Assembly: GCF_014647675.1 (NCBI RefSeq)
Contig: NZ_BMPQ01000005.1
Coordinates: forward strand, 1-38,239
Source: Streptomyces flaveus
GTDB taxonomy: Bacteria; Actinomycetota; Actinomycetes; Streptomycetales; Streptomycetaceae
Length of the DNA stretch: 38,239 bases
Direction of reading: 5' to 3'
The notes under the pieces were generated by a model. The model searched no databases and was not told the DNA's origin. It saw only the letters and a program-made list of their open reading frames with translations. Position 1 is the stretch's first letter. Each line of letters begins with the position of its first letter. The position numbers and the translations under genes were made by a program. Below, piece by piece: positions 32,138-38,239 of the stretch.

Positions 32138-32173
32138 AACCATGAGGACCGGCGGAAGCCGGCACCACAGCAT

Positions 32174-32215
32174 CGATGAGGGCCCTGCCGACACACGTCG
32201 GCAGGGCCCTCATCG
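32174..32215. terminator. Bidirectional terminator between convergent genes
   Basis: CGATGAGGGCCCTGCCGAC (32174-32192) pairs perfectly with its complement at 32197-32215: 19 base pairs, loop ACAC. It lies between the stop at 32137 and the convergent stop at 32225, so it serves both. Confidence 0.93.
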
Positions 32216-32224
32216 CGTGGCGCC

Positions 32225-32599
32225 CTACGGTTCGGAGTAACTGAAGTCGCCCACGGTCCAGGCACTGACGTCGCTGATCGCGACTCGGTACATTCCACCC
32301 GTCTCGGGGATCCCGACACTTCCCTGCAGGATCCGGGCGAGATGGAAGTGCAGATGCGTGGGCGGCTCGCCGCGCTCGGGTCGGTCCTCTGTCCGGTCGG
32401 CTGTGAAGACACCGGAGAACCGGCCGAGACGGTCCGAGTCCTTCAGCACCTCCGACACTCGCTCCCTCCACACGGCTTCGGGAGCCAGTCGGCCGGTGAT
32501 GACAGCTCCGCCGACCACCACAGTCAGCGACATCTGGTTGCTTTGCGCGGACTCCACCATGGTGGCGATGTCCACGAGCAGGTCGTCAGGTTTCGACAT
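32225..32599 (-). CDS. Conserved hypothetical protein, weakly GvpU-like
   Basis: About 124 residues: MSKPDDLLVDIATMVESAQ, then MSLTVVVGGAVITGRLAPEAVWRERVSEVL, PTHLHFHLARILQG and MYRVAISDVSAWTVGDFSYSE. The VGG.VITG.L pattern followed by an extended beta-rich part is reminiscent of gas-vesicle accessory GvpU proteins and related small actinomycete proteins. No other gas vesicle gene is nearby, so I leave the function open. Confidence 0.85.
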   Translation of the reverse strand: MSKPDDLLVDIATMVESAQSNQMSLTVVVGGAVITGRLAPEAVWRERVSEVLKDSDRLGRFSGVFTADRTEDRPERGEPPTHLHFHLARILQGSVGIPETGGMYRVAISDVSAWTVGDFSYSEP

Positions 32600-32775
32600 G
32601 AGAGCCGATTTTATGCAGCGGCCGGTCCGCCGTGCTCATTTCCTGTACGTGACTGCCGGCGCCGACATGAGGCCGGCGAACCGGCGCGGTGAGAGACCGG
32701 CGCGCCGGAGCTCATGGTCCACCGTGTCCGCGCTGTCGGCTGCCGCAAAATACCTGCGTCTCAAGGGCGCCGAAA

Positions 32776-32820
32776 TCTACTCTCGTCAGAGTAGACATTT
32801 GCCGGTGATCTAGCTAAGGT
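32776..32820 (+). promoter_or_regulatory. Operator-covered promoter upstream of the MerR gene
   Basis: A perfect palindrome TCTACTCTCGTCAGAGTAGA lies at 32776-32795. It overlaps a good promoter: TAGACA (32792-32797), 17-base spacer, TAAGGT (32815-32820). Transcription should begin near 32827 rightward. No convincing gene follows for 450 bases, so the product is a long leader or a separate RNA ending at the hairpin 33220-33251. The remaining part, 32600-32775, shows only the leader of the minus-strand gene. Confidence 0.6.
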
Positions 32821-33219
32821 TCCTTTCGTAGACACGGTCAAGGAAGCCCGGCAGACACGAACTGCCAGGCAGTAGTACACGAAGTTCGCAGGTCAGAGTG
32901 ACTGTGGAGTTCCGGAGCCAGGTTGTTCGCAGGACGGTGACGGGACTGGCAGTCGCACTGGGCGGCTCGCAGGTCGAGGGGCCGCCGACAGCAAAACCAG
33001 CAGTGCATCAGCAGTTCAGAGGAAGCACGAAGGGAGCAGACGCCATCAGGATCGCCCGGCCCAGGAAACATTCGGCCGGGTACCGCAAGACCCCGGATTG
33101 GAAGGTGGTCCCCGGTCACGTATCCACGGTCCCCGCACTCCCGCCCCTCTTCCGGGCCGGATAGCGGAAACAGCAGGTCGGCACAGCAGTAGAGCCGACA
33201 GATGGTGTACAAACCCTTC

Positions 33220-33251
33220 GGGGCCCTGGTGCCATATGGCACCAGGGCCCC
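33220..33251 (+). terminator. Strong hairpin 26 bases before the MerR gene
   Basis: GGGGCCCTGGTGCC pairs perfectly with GGCACCAGGGCCCC (14 base pairs, loop ATAT). It can terminate an RNA starting near 32827, or act as an attenuator or leader element of the MerR gene that begins at 33278. There is no T-run. Confidence 0.7.
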
Positions 33252-33277
33252 TCGACGCGTCGTACAACGAGGTGTAA

Positions 33278-33616
33278 ATGACAGCAGATACTCCGCTCAG
33301 CGGTCGTCTGGACGACGACGACTACCCCGCATACACGATGGGCCGGGCCGCCGAAATGCTCGGCACCACCCCCGGCTTCCTCCGGGCCCTCGGTGAGGCC
33401 CGTCTGATCACTCCGCTCCGCTCGGAGGGCGGGCACCGGCGGTACTCCCGCTACCAACTGCGGATCGCCGCTCGCGCCCGCGAACTCGTCGACAAGGGGA
33501 CCCCGATCGAGGCGGCCTGCCGCATCGTCATCCTTGAGGACCAGCTCGAGGAAGCACAGCGCATCAACGCCGAGTACCGCCGCGCCGCGAAGGAAGAGCC
33601 CGACGGTTCCAACTGA
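33278..33616 (+). CDS. Small MerR-family regulator
   Basis: About 112 residues, ATG with GAGGTG upstream. HTH and wing: YTMGRAAEMLGTTPGFLRALGEARLITPLRSEGGHRRYSRYQLRIAARARELVDKGTPIEAACRIV, followed by a coiled-coil helix (LEDQLEEAQRINAEYRRAAKEE). There is no effector domain, so it resembles the small HspR-like or stress-linked MerR proteins of actinomycetes that sit near cold-shock genes. The long structured leader suggests control after transcription starts. Confidence 0.9.
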   Translation: MTADTPLSGRLDDDDYPAYTMGRAAEMLGTTPGFLRALGEARLITPLRSEGGHRRYSRYQLRIAARARELVDKGTPIEAACRIVILEDQLEEAQRINAEYRRAAKEEPDGSN

Positions 33617-33713
33617 GTGCGCCGGCGCGGGCTGTGGGCGCGAAGGGCTCGGACACGCGGGGTGAGGCACGGCGGGGACGAGAAGGCGTCCGACGCGCGC
33701 GTGGACGGTCGCG

Positions 33714-34763
33714 TCAGAGATCCTTGAGCTGGTCGATGCGGACGGTGCCGCCGGTGGTGACGGACTCGATGGCGGCAAGGGCGATGGACAGGGCGGCTCG
33801 GGCGTCCTCGCCGGTGGCCGTGGGGGCGCGGCCGGTGCGGGCACTGTCGGTGAAGTCGGCGAGTTCGGCCACGTAGGCGTCGTGGAAGAGGTGCTGGTCG
33901 TAGGTGACGCACTCGGCGTTGGCGCCGTCGGGGCCGTATGCGGTCAGGTGGGTGCGGCGGAGGTCGCCCATCGTGAGCATGCCGGCCGAGCCGAGGACTT
34001 CGGCGCGTACGTCGTAGCCGTAGACGGCCTGGAAGCTGGCCTCGGCGGTGGCTAGGGCGCCGTTGTCGAAACGGACGGTGACGACGGCGGTGTCGAGCAG
34101 GCCGTGATCCTTGAAGTCGGGGCGGATCAAGGCGTCCGCCAACGCGGAAACCTCGACGGGTTCGGCGCCGGGGTTGAGGTGGCGCAGGATGTCGAAATCG
34201 TGGATGAGGGTTTCCAGGAAGATCGTCCACGGGGGTATACGGGCCGGGTCGGCCAGTTTCGGGTCGCGGGTGAGCGAGCGCAGCAGCTGGGGTGTGCCGA
34301 TGGCACCGGCGGTGATCTTCTCGTGGGCGGCCCTGAAGCCCGGGTCGTAGCGGCGGTTGAAGCCGACCTGGAGTGGTACGCCGGCGTCGGCGGCGGCCTT
34401 GATGGCGCGGTCGGCCTCGGCGAGGGTGACGGCCATGGGTTTCTCGCAGTAGACCGCCTTGCCCGCCTTGGCCGCCGCCTCGACGAGGTCGGCGTGGGTG
34501 CGGGCCGGGGTGGCGATCACCACCGCGTCGATGTGCGGGTCGGCGAGGAGGTCGCCAATGTCCGTGTGGGCGGCGGTGCAGCCGAGGCGGTCGCCCAAGC
34601 TCTGCGCGGTGCCCGGGGCGGGGTCGGCGATGGCGGCGAGCCGGACGCCCGGGAGACGGTGGGCGAGGGTCTCGGCGTGGAAGACGCCCATGCGTCCGGC
34701 GCCGATGAGGCCGACGGCGAGAGGCTGTTGGGTGGTCCTGGGGACGGTCATGGAGGTGGTCAT
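33714..34763 (-). CDS. Gfo/Idh/MocA oxidoreductase (inositol 2-dehydrogenase-like)
   Basis: About 349 residues, ATG 34763 with GGAGCA upstream. The Rossmann motif GLIGAGRMG is at 18-26, followed by AAIADPAPGTAQ, VIATPARTHADLVEAAAKAGKAVYCEKPMAV (the EKP motif) and VGFNRRYDPGF; the C-terminal domain has the catalytic His region ETLIHDFDILRHL. This group oxidises a hydroxyl of inositols or sugars with NAD(P). It is the second gene after the isomerase, 108 bases downstream, under the same LacI-type operators. Confidence 0.93.
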   Translation of the reverse strand: MTTSMTVPRTTQQPLAVGLIGAGRMGVFHAETLAHRLPGVRLAAIADPAPGTAQSLGDRLGCTAAHTDIGDLLADPHIDAVVIATPARTHADLVEAAAKAGKAVYCEKPMAVTLAEADRAIKAAADAGVPLQVGFNRRYDPGFRAAHEKITAGAIGTPQLLRSLTRDPKLADPARIPPWTIFLETLIHDFDILRHLNPGAEPVEVSALADALIRPDFKDHGLLDTAVVTVRFDNGALATAEASFQAVYGYDVRAEVLGSAGMLTMGDLRRTHLTAYGPDGANAECVTYDQHLFHDAYVAELADFTDSARTGRAPTATGEDARAALSIALAAIESVTTGGTVRIDQLKDL

Positions 34764-34792
34764 GGGAGTGCTCCGTACGTCATGGTCGGAGG

Positions 34793-34846
34793 CCGTCGGG
34801 ATCGTCGGATCCCGACGGTCAGAAGCCGCGGGATCGTCGGATCCCG
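34793..34846. repeat. Two copies of a hairpin element between isomerase and dehydrogenase genes
   Basis: CGGGATCGTCGGATCCCG occurs at 34797-34814 and again at 34829-34846. The first copy extends to an 11-base-pair stem (34793-34818). They lie in the 108-base gap inside the operon and could stabilise or partly terminate the transcript, or bind a protein. Confidence 0.8.
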
Positions 34847-34871
34847 GCGAGCAGGCAGAGGGCAGAGGGCT

Positions 34872-35654
34872 TCAGAGGGTGAAGGCGGAGCGGAAGCGCT
34901 CCAGGGCGAGTTCGCTGCCGCCGGAGGCCCACGCCTCCATCGCGACCGTTCCCTCATAGCCGAGTTCTTTGAGGGTGCGGGCGATGGCGGGGTAGTTGAT
35001 CTCGCCGGTTCCGGGTTCGCAGCGGCCGGGGACGTCGGCGACCTGGATCTCGCCGATCAGGCCCAGGACGTGGGCCTTGCGGACCAGCTCGATCAGGTTC
35101 CCCTCGCCGATCTGGGCGTGGTAGAGGTCCAGGTTCATCCGGAGCCCGGACCGGTCCACCGCCTGGACCAGGGCCAGGGTGTCGGCGGCCGTTGCGAACG
35201 GCACGCCGGGGTGGTCGACGGCCGTGTTGAGGTTCTCCAGGGTGAAGGTGACTCCGGCGCTCTCACCCAGCTCGGCGAGTCGGGTGAGCGTGCGGCGGGC
35301 GGCGATCCACATCTCGCCGGTGGCCGCACCGGTCACCGGCGCCACCGGCAGGCCCTTGTCGTCCAGGCCGGTGCCGTGCAGGTTCAGCCGGGGACAGCCC
35401 AGTTGCTCGGCCGCCCGGAGTGACTCCTCAGCGGTGCGCAGGAGTTCGGCCGCACCCTCCTCGTCGGTCAGACTGCCCCGGATGTACCCGGTCATGGACG
35501 AGAACTCGGCCGGAGTCCGCGCCAGGGCGTCGAGATCATGCCGGGTCCAGTCCCAGATCTCGACCTGGAAACCTGCGTCGTGGATGCGCCGTGCCCGTTC
35601 GTCGACTGGCAGATCCAGGAAGACCATCTCGGCACAGACCGCCAGTGTGTACAT
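34872..35654 (-). CDS. Sugar phosphate isomerase/epimerase, hydroxypyruvate-isomerase-like TIM barrel
   Basis: About 260 residues, the size of Hyi-type proteins. Xylose-isomerase-like barrel marks: CAEMVFLDLPVDERARRIHDAGFQVEIWDW, LNLHGTG, FTLENLNTAVDHPG, the metal-binding MNLDLYHAQIGEGNLIE (matching LDLYHxQxxEGN of hydroxypyruvate isomerase) and INYPAIARTLKELGYEGTVAME. ATG 35654 is preferred because AAAGGG lies nine bases upstream; a GTG at 35660 is only three bases from that site. Role with the dehydrogenase: probably a small sugar or inositol catabolic route. Confidence 0.92.
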   Translation of the reverse strand: MYTLAVCAEMVFLDLPVDERARRIHDAGFQVEIWDWTRHDLDALARTPAEFSSMTGYIRGSLTDEEGAAELLRTAEESLRAAEQLGCPRLNLHGTGLDDKGLPVAPVTGAATGEMWIAARRTLTRLAELGESAGVTFTLENLNTAVDHPGVPFATAADTLALVQAVDRSGLRMNLDLYHAQIGEGNLIELVRKAHVLGLIGEIQVADVPGRCEPGTGEINYPAIARTLKELGYEGTVAMEAWASGGSELALERFRSAFTL

Positions 35655-35688
35655 CGCCACCCGCCCTTTCTCCGTGTTCGGTTCTGAT

Positions 35689-35719
35689 CTAGAACGTTCT
35701 AGTAACTAGAACGTTCTAG
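35689..35719. promoter_or_regulatory. Tandem LacI-type operators before the isomerase gene
   Basis: The 14-base palindrome CTAGAACGTTCTAG occurs at 35689-35702 and at 35706-35719, 17 bases centre to centre, upstream of the isomerase start at 35654. The central CG and symmetric half-sites are typical for LacI-family operators. The divergent LacI protein is the obvious binder. Confidence 0.88.
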
Positions 35720-35787
35720 ATCTGCCTGTGAGCAGAAGTACGCCAGTCGCCACGCAGACCTGTCAAGACTTCGGTAGCCGACGAATG

Positions 35788-35804
35788 CTAGAACGTTCTA
35801 TAGT
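35788..35804 (+). promoter_or_regulatory. Third operator over the lacI-type -10 element
   Basis: CTAGAACGTTCTAT at 35788-35801 differs by one base from the tandem copies 82 bases away. It overlaps TATAGT (35799-35804), a good -10 sequence, so it should give autoregulation. With the other pair it could allow loop formation. Confidence 0.75.
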
Positions 35805-35841
35805 TGGCTTCCGAGAAGGCGACTCCGACCAGGGAGGACAG

Positions 35842-36870
35842 GTGCCAGGAACCCCGGCGGTCCCCGCCGGAAAGCGGCCGACGCTCGCGGACGTGGCGGC
35901 GCGGGCAGGCGTGTCCACGGCCCTGGTCTCCATCGTGATGCGCGACGCGAAGGGCGCCAGTGCGGCCACCCGCGAGCGCGTCCTTCAGGCCGCGCGGGAG
36001 ATCGGTTACCGTCCGGACGCCCGGGCACGGCTGCTGCGCAGCCAGCGTTCCCGGCTACTCGGGGTGCAGTTCGGCCTCCAGCATCCGTTCCACACCGACC
36101 TGGTGGAGGGCCTCTACGCGGCGGCCGAACCGGCCGGCTACCAGATCGCGCTGAGCGCCGTGGCCGCCGGGCGCGGCGAGCAGCGCGCCGTCGAGTCGCT
36201 GCTCGCCGACCGCTGCGAGGCGCTGATCCTGCTCGGCCCACAGGCCCCCGCCGCGCGACTGGCGGAGCTGGCCGGGCAACTGCCGGTCGTCTCCGTGGCC
36301 CGCCGGCTGCGGCCGTCCGTCCCCGGCCTGGAGGTCGTACGGACCGCCGACGACGAGGGTGCCCGGCAGGCGGTGGACCACCTCGTCGCTCTGGGCCACC
36401 GCGACATCGTCCACATCGACGGCGGCCGGGCACCGGGCGCGGCCGACCGGCGCCGCGGCTACCGCACCGCCATGAACCGCCACGGCCTGGCCGAACACAT
36501 CCGCATCCTCCCCGCCGGGCTCACCGAGGAGGACGGCGCCGACGCCGCCCGCGCCCTGTCGGCCGACCGACCGCACCCCACCGCCGTGATGGCCTTCAAC
36601 GACCGCTGCGCGACCGGCGTACTCGACGTCTTCCTCCGCGCCGGCATCGCGGTCCCCGACGACATCTCCGTCGTCGGCTTCGACGACAGCCATCTGGCCC
36701 GACTGGCCCACATCGACCTCACCACCGTCGGACAGGACATCCCCCGCCTCGCCCACCTCGCCGTCAGCCGGGCCGTCGCACGCCTGGAGGGCGACAAGAG
36801 CCCCGCCGGGGAAGACGTCATCACCCCCCGCCTCGTCGTCCGGAGCACGACCGCCCCGCCCTCGCTCTGA
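35842..36870 (+). CDS. LacI-family repressor
   Basis: About 342 residues from GTG 35842, with GGGAGGAC upstream; the open frame begins earlier at 35728, but that part overlaps the operator. HTH at 13-36 (PTLADVAARAGVSTALVSIVM), hinge RARLLRSQRSRLLGV, then the periplasmic-binding-like effector domain (HPFHTDLVEGLYAAAE, DRCEALILLGPQ, HLVALGHRDIVHIDGG, VMAFNDRCATGVLDVF, DISVVGFDDSHLARL). It should repress itself and the divergent isomerase-dehydrogenase pair through the CTAGAACGTTCTAG sites, with a sugar as inducer. Confidence 0.94.
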   Translation: MPGTPAVPAGKRPTLADVAARAGVSTALVSIVMRDAKGASAATRERVLQAAREIGYRPDARARLLRSQRSRLLGVQFGLQHPFHTDLVEGLYAAAEPAGYQIALSAVAAGRGEQRAVESLLADRCEALILLGPQAPAARLAELAGQLPVVSVARRLRPSVPGLEVVRTADDEGARQAVDHLVALGHRDIVHIDGGRAPGAADRRRGYRTAMNRHGLAEHIRILPAGLTEEDGADAARALSADRPHPTAVMAFNDRCATGVLDVFLRAGIAVPDDISVVGFDDSHLARLAHIDLTTVGQDIPRLAHLAVSRAVARLEGDKSPAGEDVITPRLVVRSTTAPPSL

Positions 36871-37381
36871 GCCGTTCGCGCCCAGTGCGATGGCGGATTC
36901 CCCGCTGTACGGCTCCGAGTCGGGCCACGGAGTTCCATCCCGAGGTCCCATCCCGAGCCTTCGCCGACACGAGCCGCTCTCCGGCCGCGAGGTCAGCCGC
37001 TCTTCCCCGGCTCCGGCGTGGTGGTGCCCGCCGGGCGGCGCGGAGCATGGCCCTGTAGAGGACGTCATGCTCGGGCGAGGCGGGCAGGGGGCCGCGGCGT
37101 TCGCGGCCTCCGGCGTCATCAAGGCCACCAAGTTCCGCGAGCAGCGCACTCGTTCCGTCGTCTCGTAGCGCCGGGCGTGATCTGGCAGCGCTTCGGAGTG
37201 CCCGGACACGCGCGCATCGGCTCTTCACCGATTCGACGGGTGCGCTGAGCAGGCGCCCCTTCGACTGTGATGCACGCCACATCCCTGACGGTAGCCATCC
37301 ATGTCACCTAGTGCCAACATGACATTAAGTGACACGCCGGGACGTGCCTCGTCCCCTACGAACCCGGAAGAGATGATCACC
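36871..37381. other. Gene-free spacer before the membrane protein gene
   Basis: No gene is supported in these 511 bases. A plus-strand frame ending at 37168 (contains FAASGVIKATKFREQRTRS) has protein-like composition only in its last 30 codons and could be a remnant. The end of the spacer (37300-37350) is less GC-rich (ACATGACATTAAGTGAC) and probably carries the promoter of the DUF3159 gene. Confidence 0.45.
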
Positions 37382-38065
37382 GTGAACACCACGCCCCGCC
37401 AGGAGTCGACGACCGACATGCAGACGAACTCCAGGCCCGGTCAGCCGAAGCAGAAGCAGAAATCGGCCCTTGAGCAGGCGGGCGGGTCCAAGGCACTGGT
37501 CTACTCGGCGCTGCCCGTCCTGGCCTTCGTCGTCGCCAACAACGCCCGCGGGCTGAAGACGGCGATCATCGCCTCGGCCGCCGTCGCGCTGGGCATCGCC
37601 GCGGAGCGGCTGAAACGCAAGGAATCGATCATGCCGGCCATCGGCGGCGTGTTCGGTGTCGCGATCACCGCCGGCATCTCCTGGTACACGGGATCCGCCA
37701 AGGACTACTTCCTCATCGGCATCTGGGCAAGCCTGGCCGGTGCCGTCCTCTTCCTCGCCTCCGTGCTGGCGCGGTGGCCCCTGGCCGGTGTGATCTGGAA
37801 CTCCGCGACCGGTAAGGGCAACGTGTGGCGTGCGGACAAGCTCTCGCGGTTCTACTACGACATCGCCACCCTGGTGCTGGCCTTCATCTTCGGCTCCCGG
37901 TTCGCGGTCCAGGGATACCTCTACGAAGCGGACAAGGTCGATGAGCTGGGCGTGGCCAAGATCGTCATGGGTTACCCGCTCCTGGGCATCGGTCTCCTGG
38001 TGGTCGCCTGGGCCGCCCGGCTCTCGAACAAGCGGCTGAAGGCCGTCGGACTGCTGCCCGCCTGA
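37382..38065 (+). CDS. DUF3159 integral membrane protein
   Basis: About 227 residues. A charged, Gln/Lys-rich N-terminus (RPGQPKQKQKSALEQAGG) precedes about six membrane segments, with the DUF3159 hallmarks: YSALPVLAFVVANN, FGVAITAGISWYTGSAKDYFLIGI, ARWPLAGVIWN, NVWRADKLSRFYYDIATLVLAFIFGSRFAVQGYLYEAD. The function is unknown; in actinomycetes the family often lies beside cation-channel or translation-related genes. GTG 37382 has GGAAGAG nine bases upstream and is preferred; ATG 37373 in the same frame is too close to it. Confidence 0.9.
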   Translation: MNTTPRQESTTDMQTNSRPGQPKQKQKSALEQAGGSKALVYSALPVLAFVVANNARGLKTAIIASAAVALGIAAERLKRKESIMPAIGGVFGVAITAGISWYTGSAKDYFLIGIWASLAGAVLFLASVLARWPLAGVIWNSATGKGNVWRADKLSRFYYDIATLVLAFIFGSRFAVQGYLYEADKVDELGVAKIVMGYPLLGIGLLVVAWAARLSNKRLKAVGLLPA

Positions 38066-38109
38066 CGCGCCTGAGCGCCGCACCCCTCCAACTCGCAACT
38101 CGCTGTCTC

Positions 38110-38144
38110 CTGCCGGACGGGCCCTGATCGGGCTCGTCCGGCAG
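38110..38144 (+). terminator. Terminator after the DUF3159 gene
   Basis: CTGCCGGACGGGCCC pairs with GGGCTCGTCCGGCAG (15 pairs including one G-U, five-base loop) 44 bases after the stop. The last 95 bases of the window show no gene. Confidence 0.85.
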
Positions 38145-38239
38145 TCGCGTTGCCCGTGGTCGGGAGAGTGGGCCGACCGGTCGATCGTGGCGGCGCCGTC
38201 CACCGTCATGGCAGGTGAGTTGACGGCCGACCGGATCGG

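Noticed and set aside
32898..33164. An 88-codon plus-strand frame in the MerR leader
   Set aside because: Third-position GC is only moderate, there is no family signature and no ribosome site; kept as possible but unsupported.
37066..37168. Protein-like frame with FAASGVIKATKFREQRTRS
   Set aside because: No start or identifiable family; mentioned only in the spacer entry.
1..38239. CRISPR arrays, tRNA or rRNA genes
   Set aside because: No spaced direct repeats of suitable length and no cloverleaf or rRNA signatures were seen; a covariance-model scan for tRNAs was not possible.

Overview
This window is high-GC DNA with strong third-position GC bias, many GTG starts, twin-arginine-poor lipoprotein signal peptides ending in a lipobox, and several families typical of mycelial actinomycetes: a conservon (cvnABCD), a TAP-like tripeptidyl aminopeptidase, FemX, DUF3159 and HTH/PIN cassettes. 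It fits a Streptomyces or close relative. The number of decayed gene pieces (ricin-type lectin tail, Nei glycosylase, sensor kinase, transposase tail, XRE regulator) suggests an accessory or chromosome-arm region rather than a core locus.

Layout: (1) 1-4278: partial minus-strand gene, ACT-domain protein, then a three-gene xylose/ribose-class sugar ABC importer (binding lipoprotein, single-domain ATPase, permease). (2) 4279-5048: scrap zone with an internally deleted Nei/Fpg glycosylase and a truncated histidine kinase. (3) 5049-9016: complete conservon cvnA-D, overlapping genes. (4) 9306-10142: lipoprotein made of a duplicated domain. (5) 10184-15909 (minus) and 16127-17365 (plus): an envelope module, femX-murJ-response regulator-sensor kinase-lipoprotein in one tightly overlapping minus-strand operon, with an L,D-transpeptidase diverging from the same 217-bp promoter region. 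(6) 17503-20731: two PIN-toxin cassettes of different type flanking a transposase remnant, a Cys-rich small protein and a small lipoprotein. (7) 20970-22574 secreted peptidase; 22677-22958 regulator remnant. (8) 23025-26104 MarR regulator and an MFS exporter fused to three carboxypeptidase-regulatory-like domains. (9) 26433-29385 TetR, AraC and a divergent metallo-beta-lactamase-fold hydrolase. (10) 29710-33616 RNA/cold-shock region: CspA-like protein, DEAD-box helicase whose ribosome site lies in a near-perfect hairpin, small conserved protein, an unrecognised minus-strand protein and a MerR regulator behind a long structured leader. (11) 33714-36870 sugar-catabolic pair (TIM-barrel isomerase, Gfo/Idh/MocA dehydrogenase) divergent from a LacI regulator, with three copies of one palindromic operator. 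(12) 37382-38065 DUF3159 membrane protein and its terminator.

The most promising groupings for new biology are the self-contained cell-wall operon with its own two-component system and divergent L,D-transpeptidase, the hairpin over the helicase ribosome site, and the operator-controlled promoter that appears to drive a long, gene-free, hairpin-ended leader in front of the MerR gene. All family calls are from reading motifs by eye; no database search was run.
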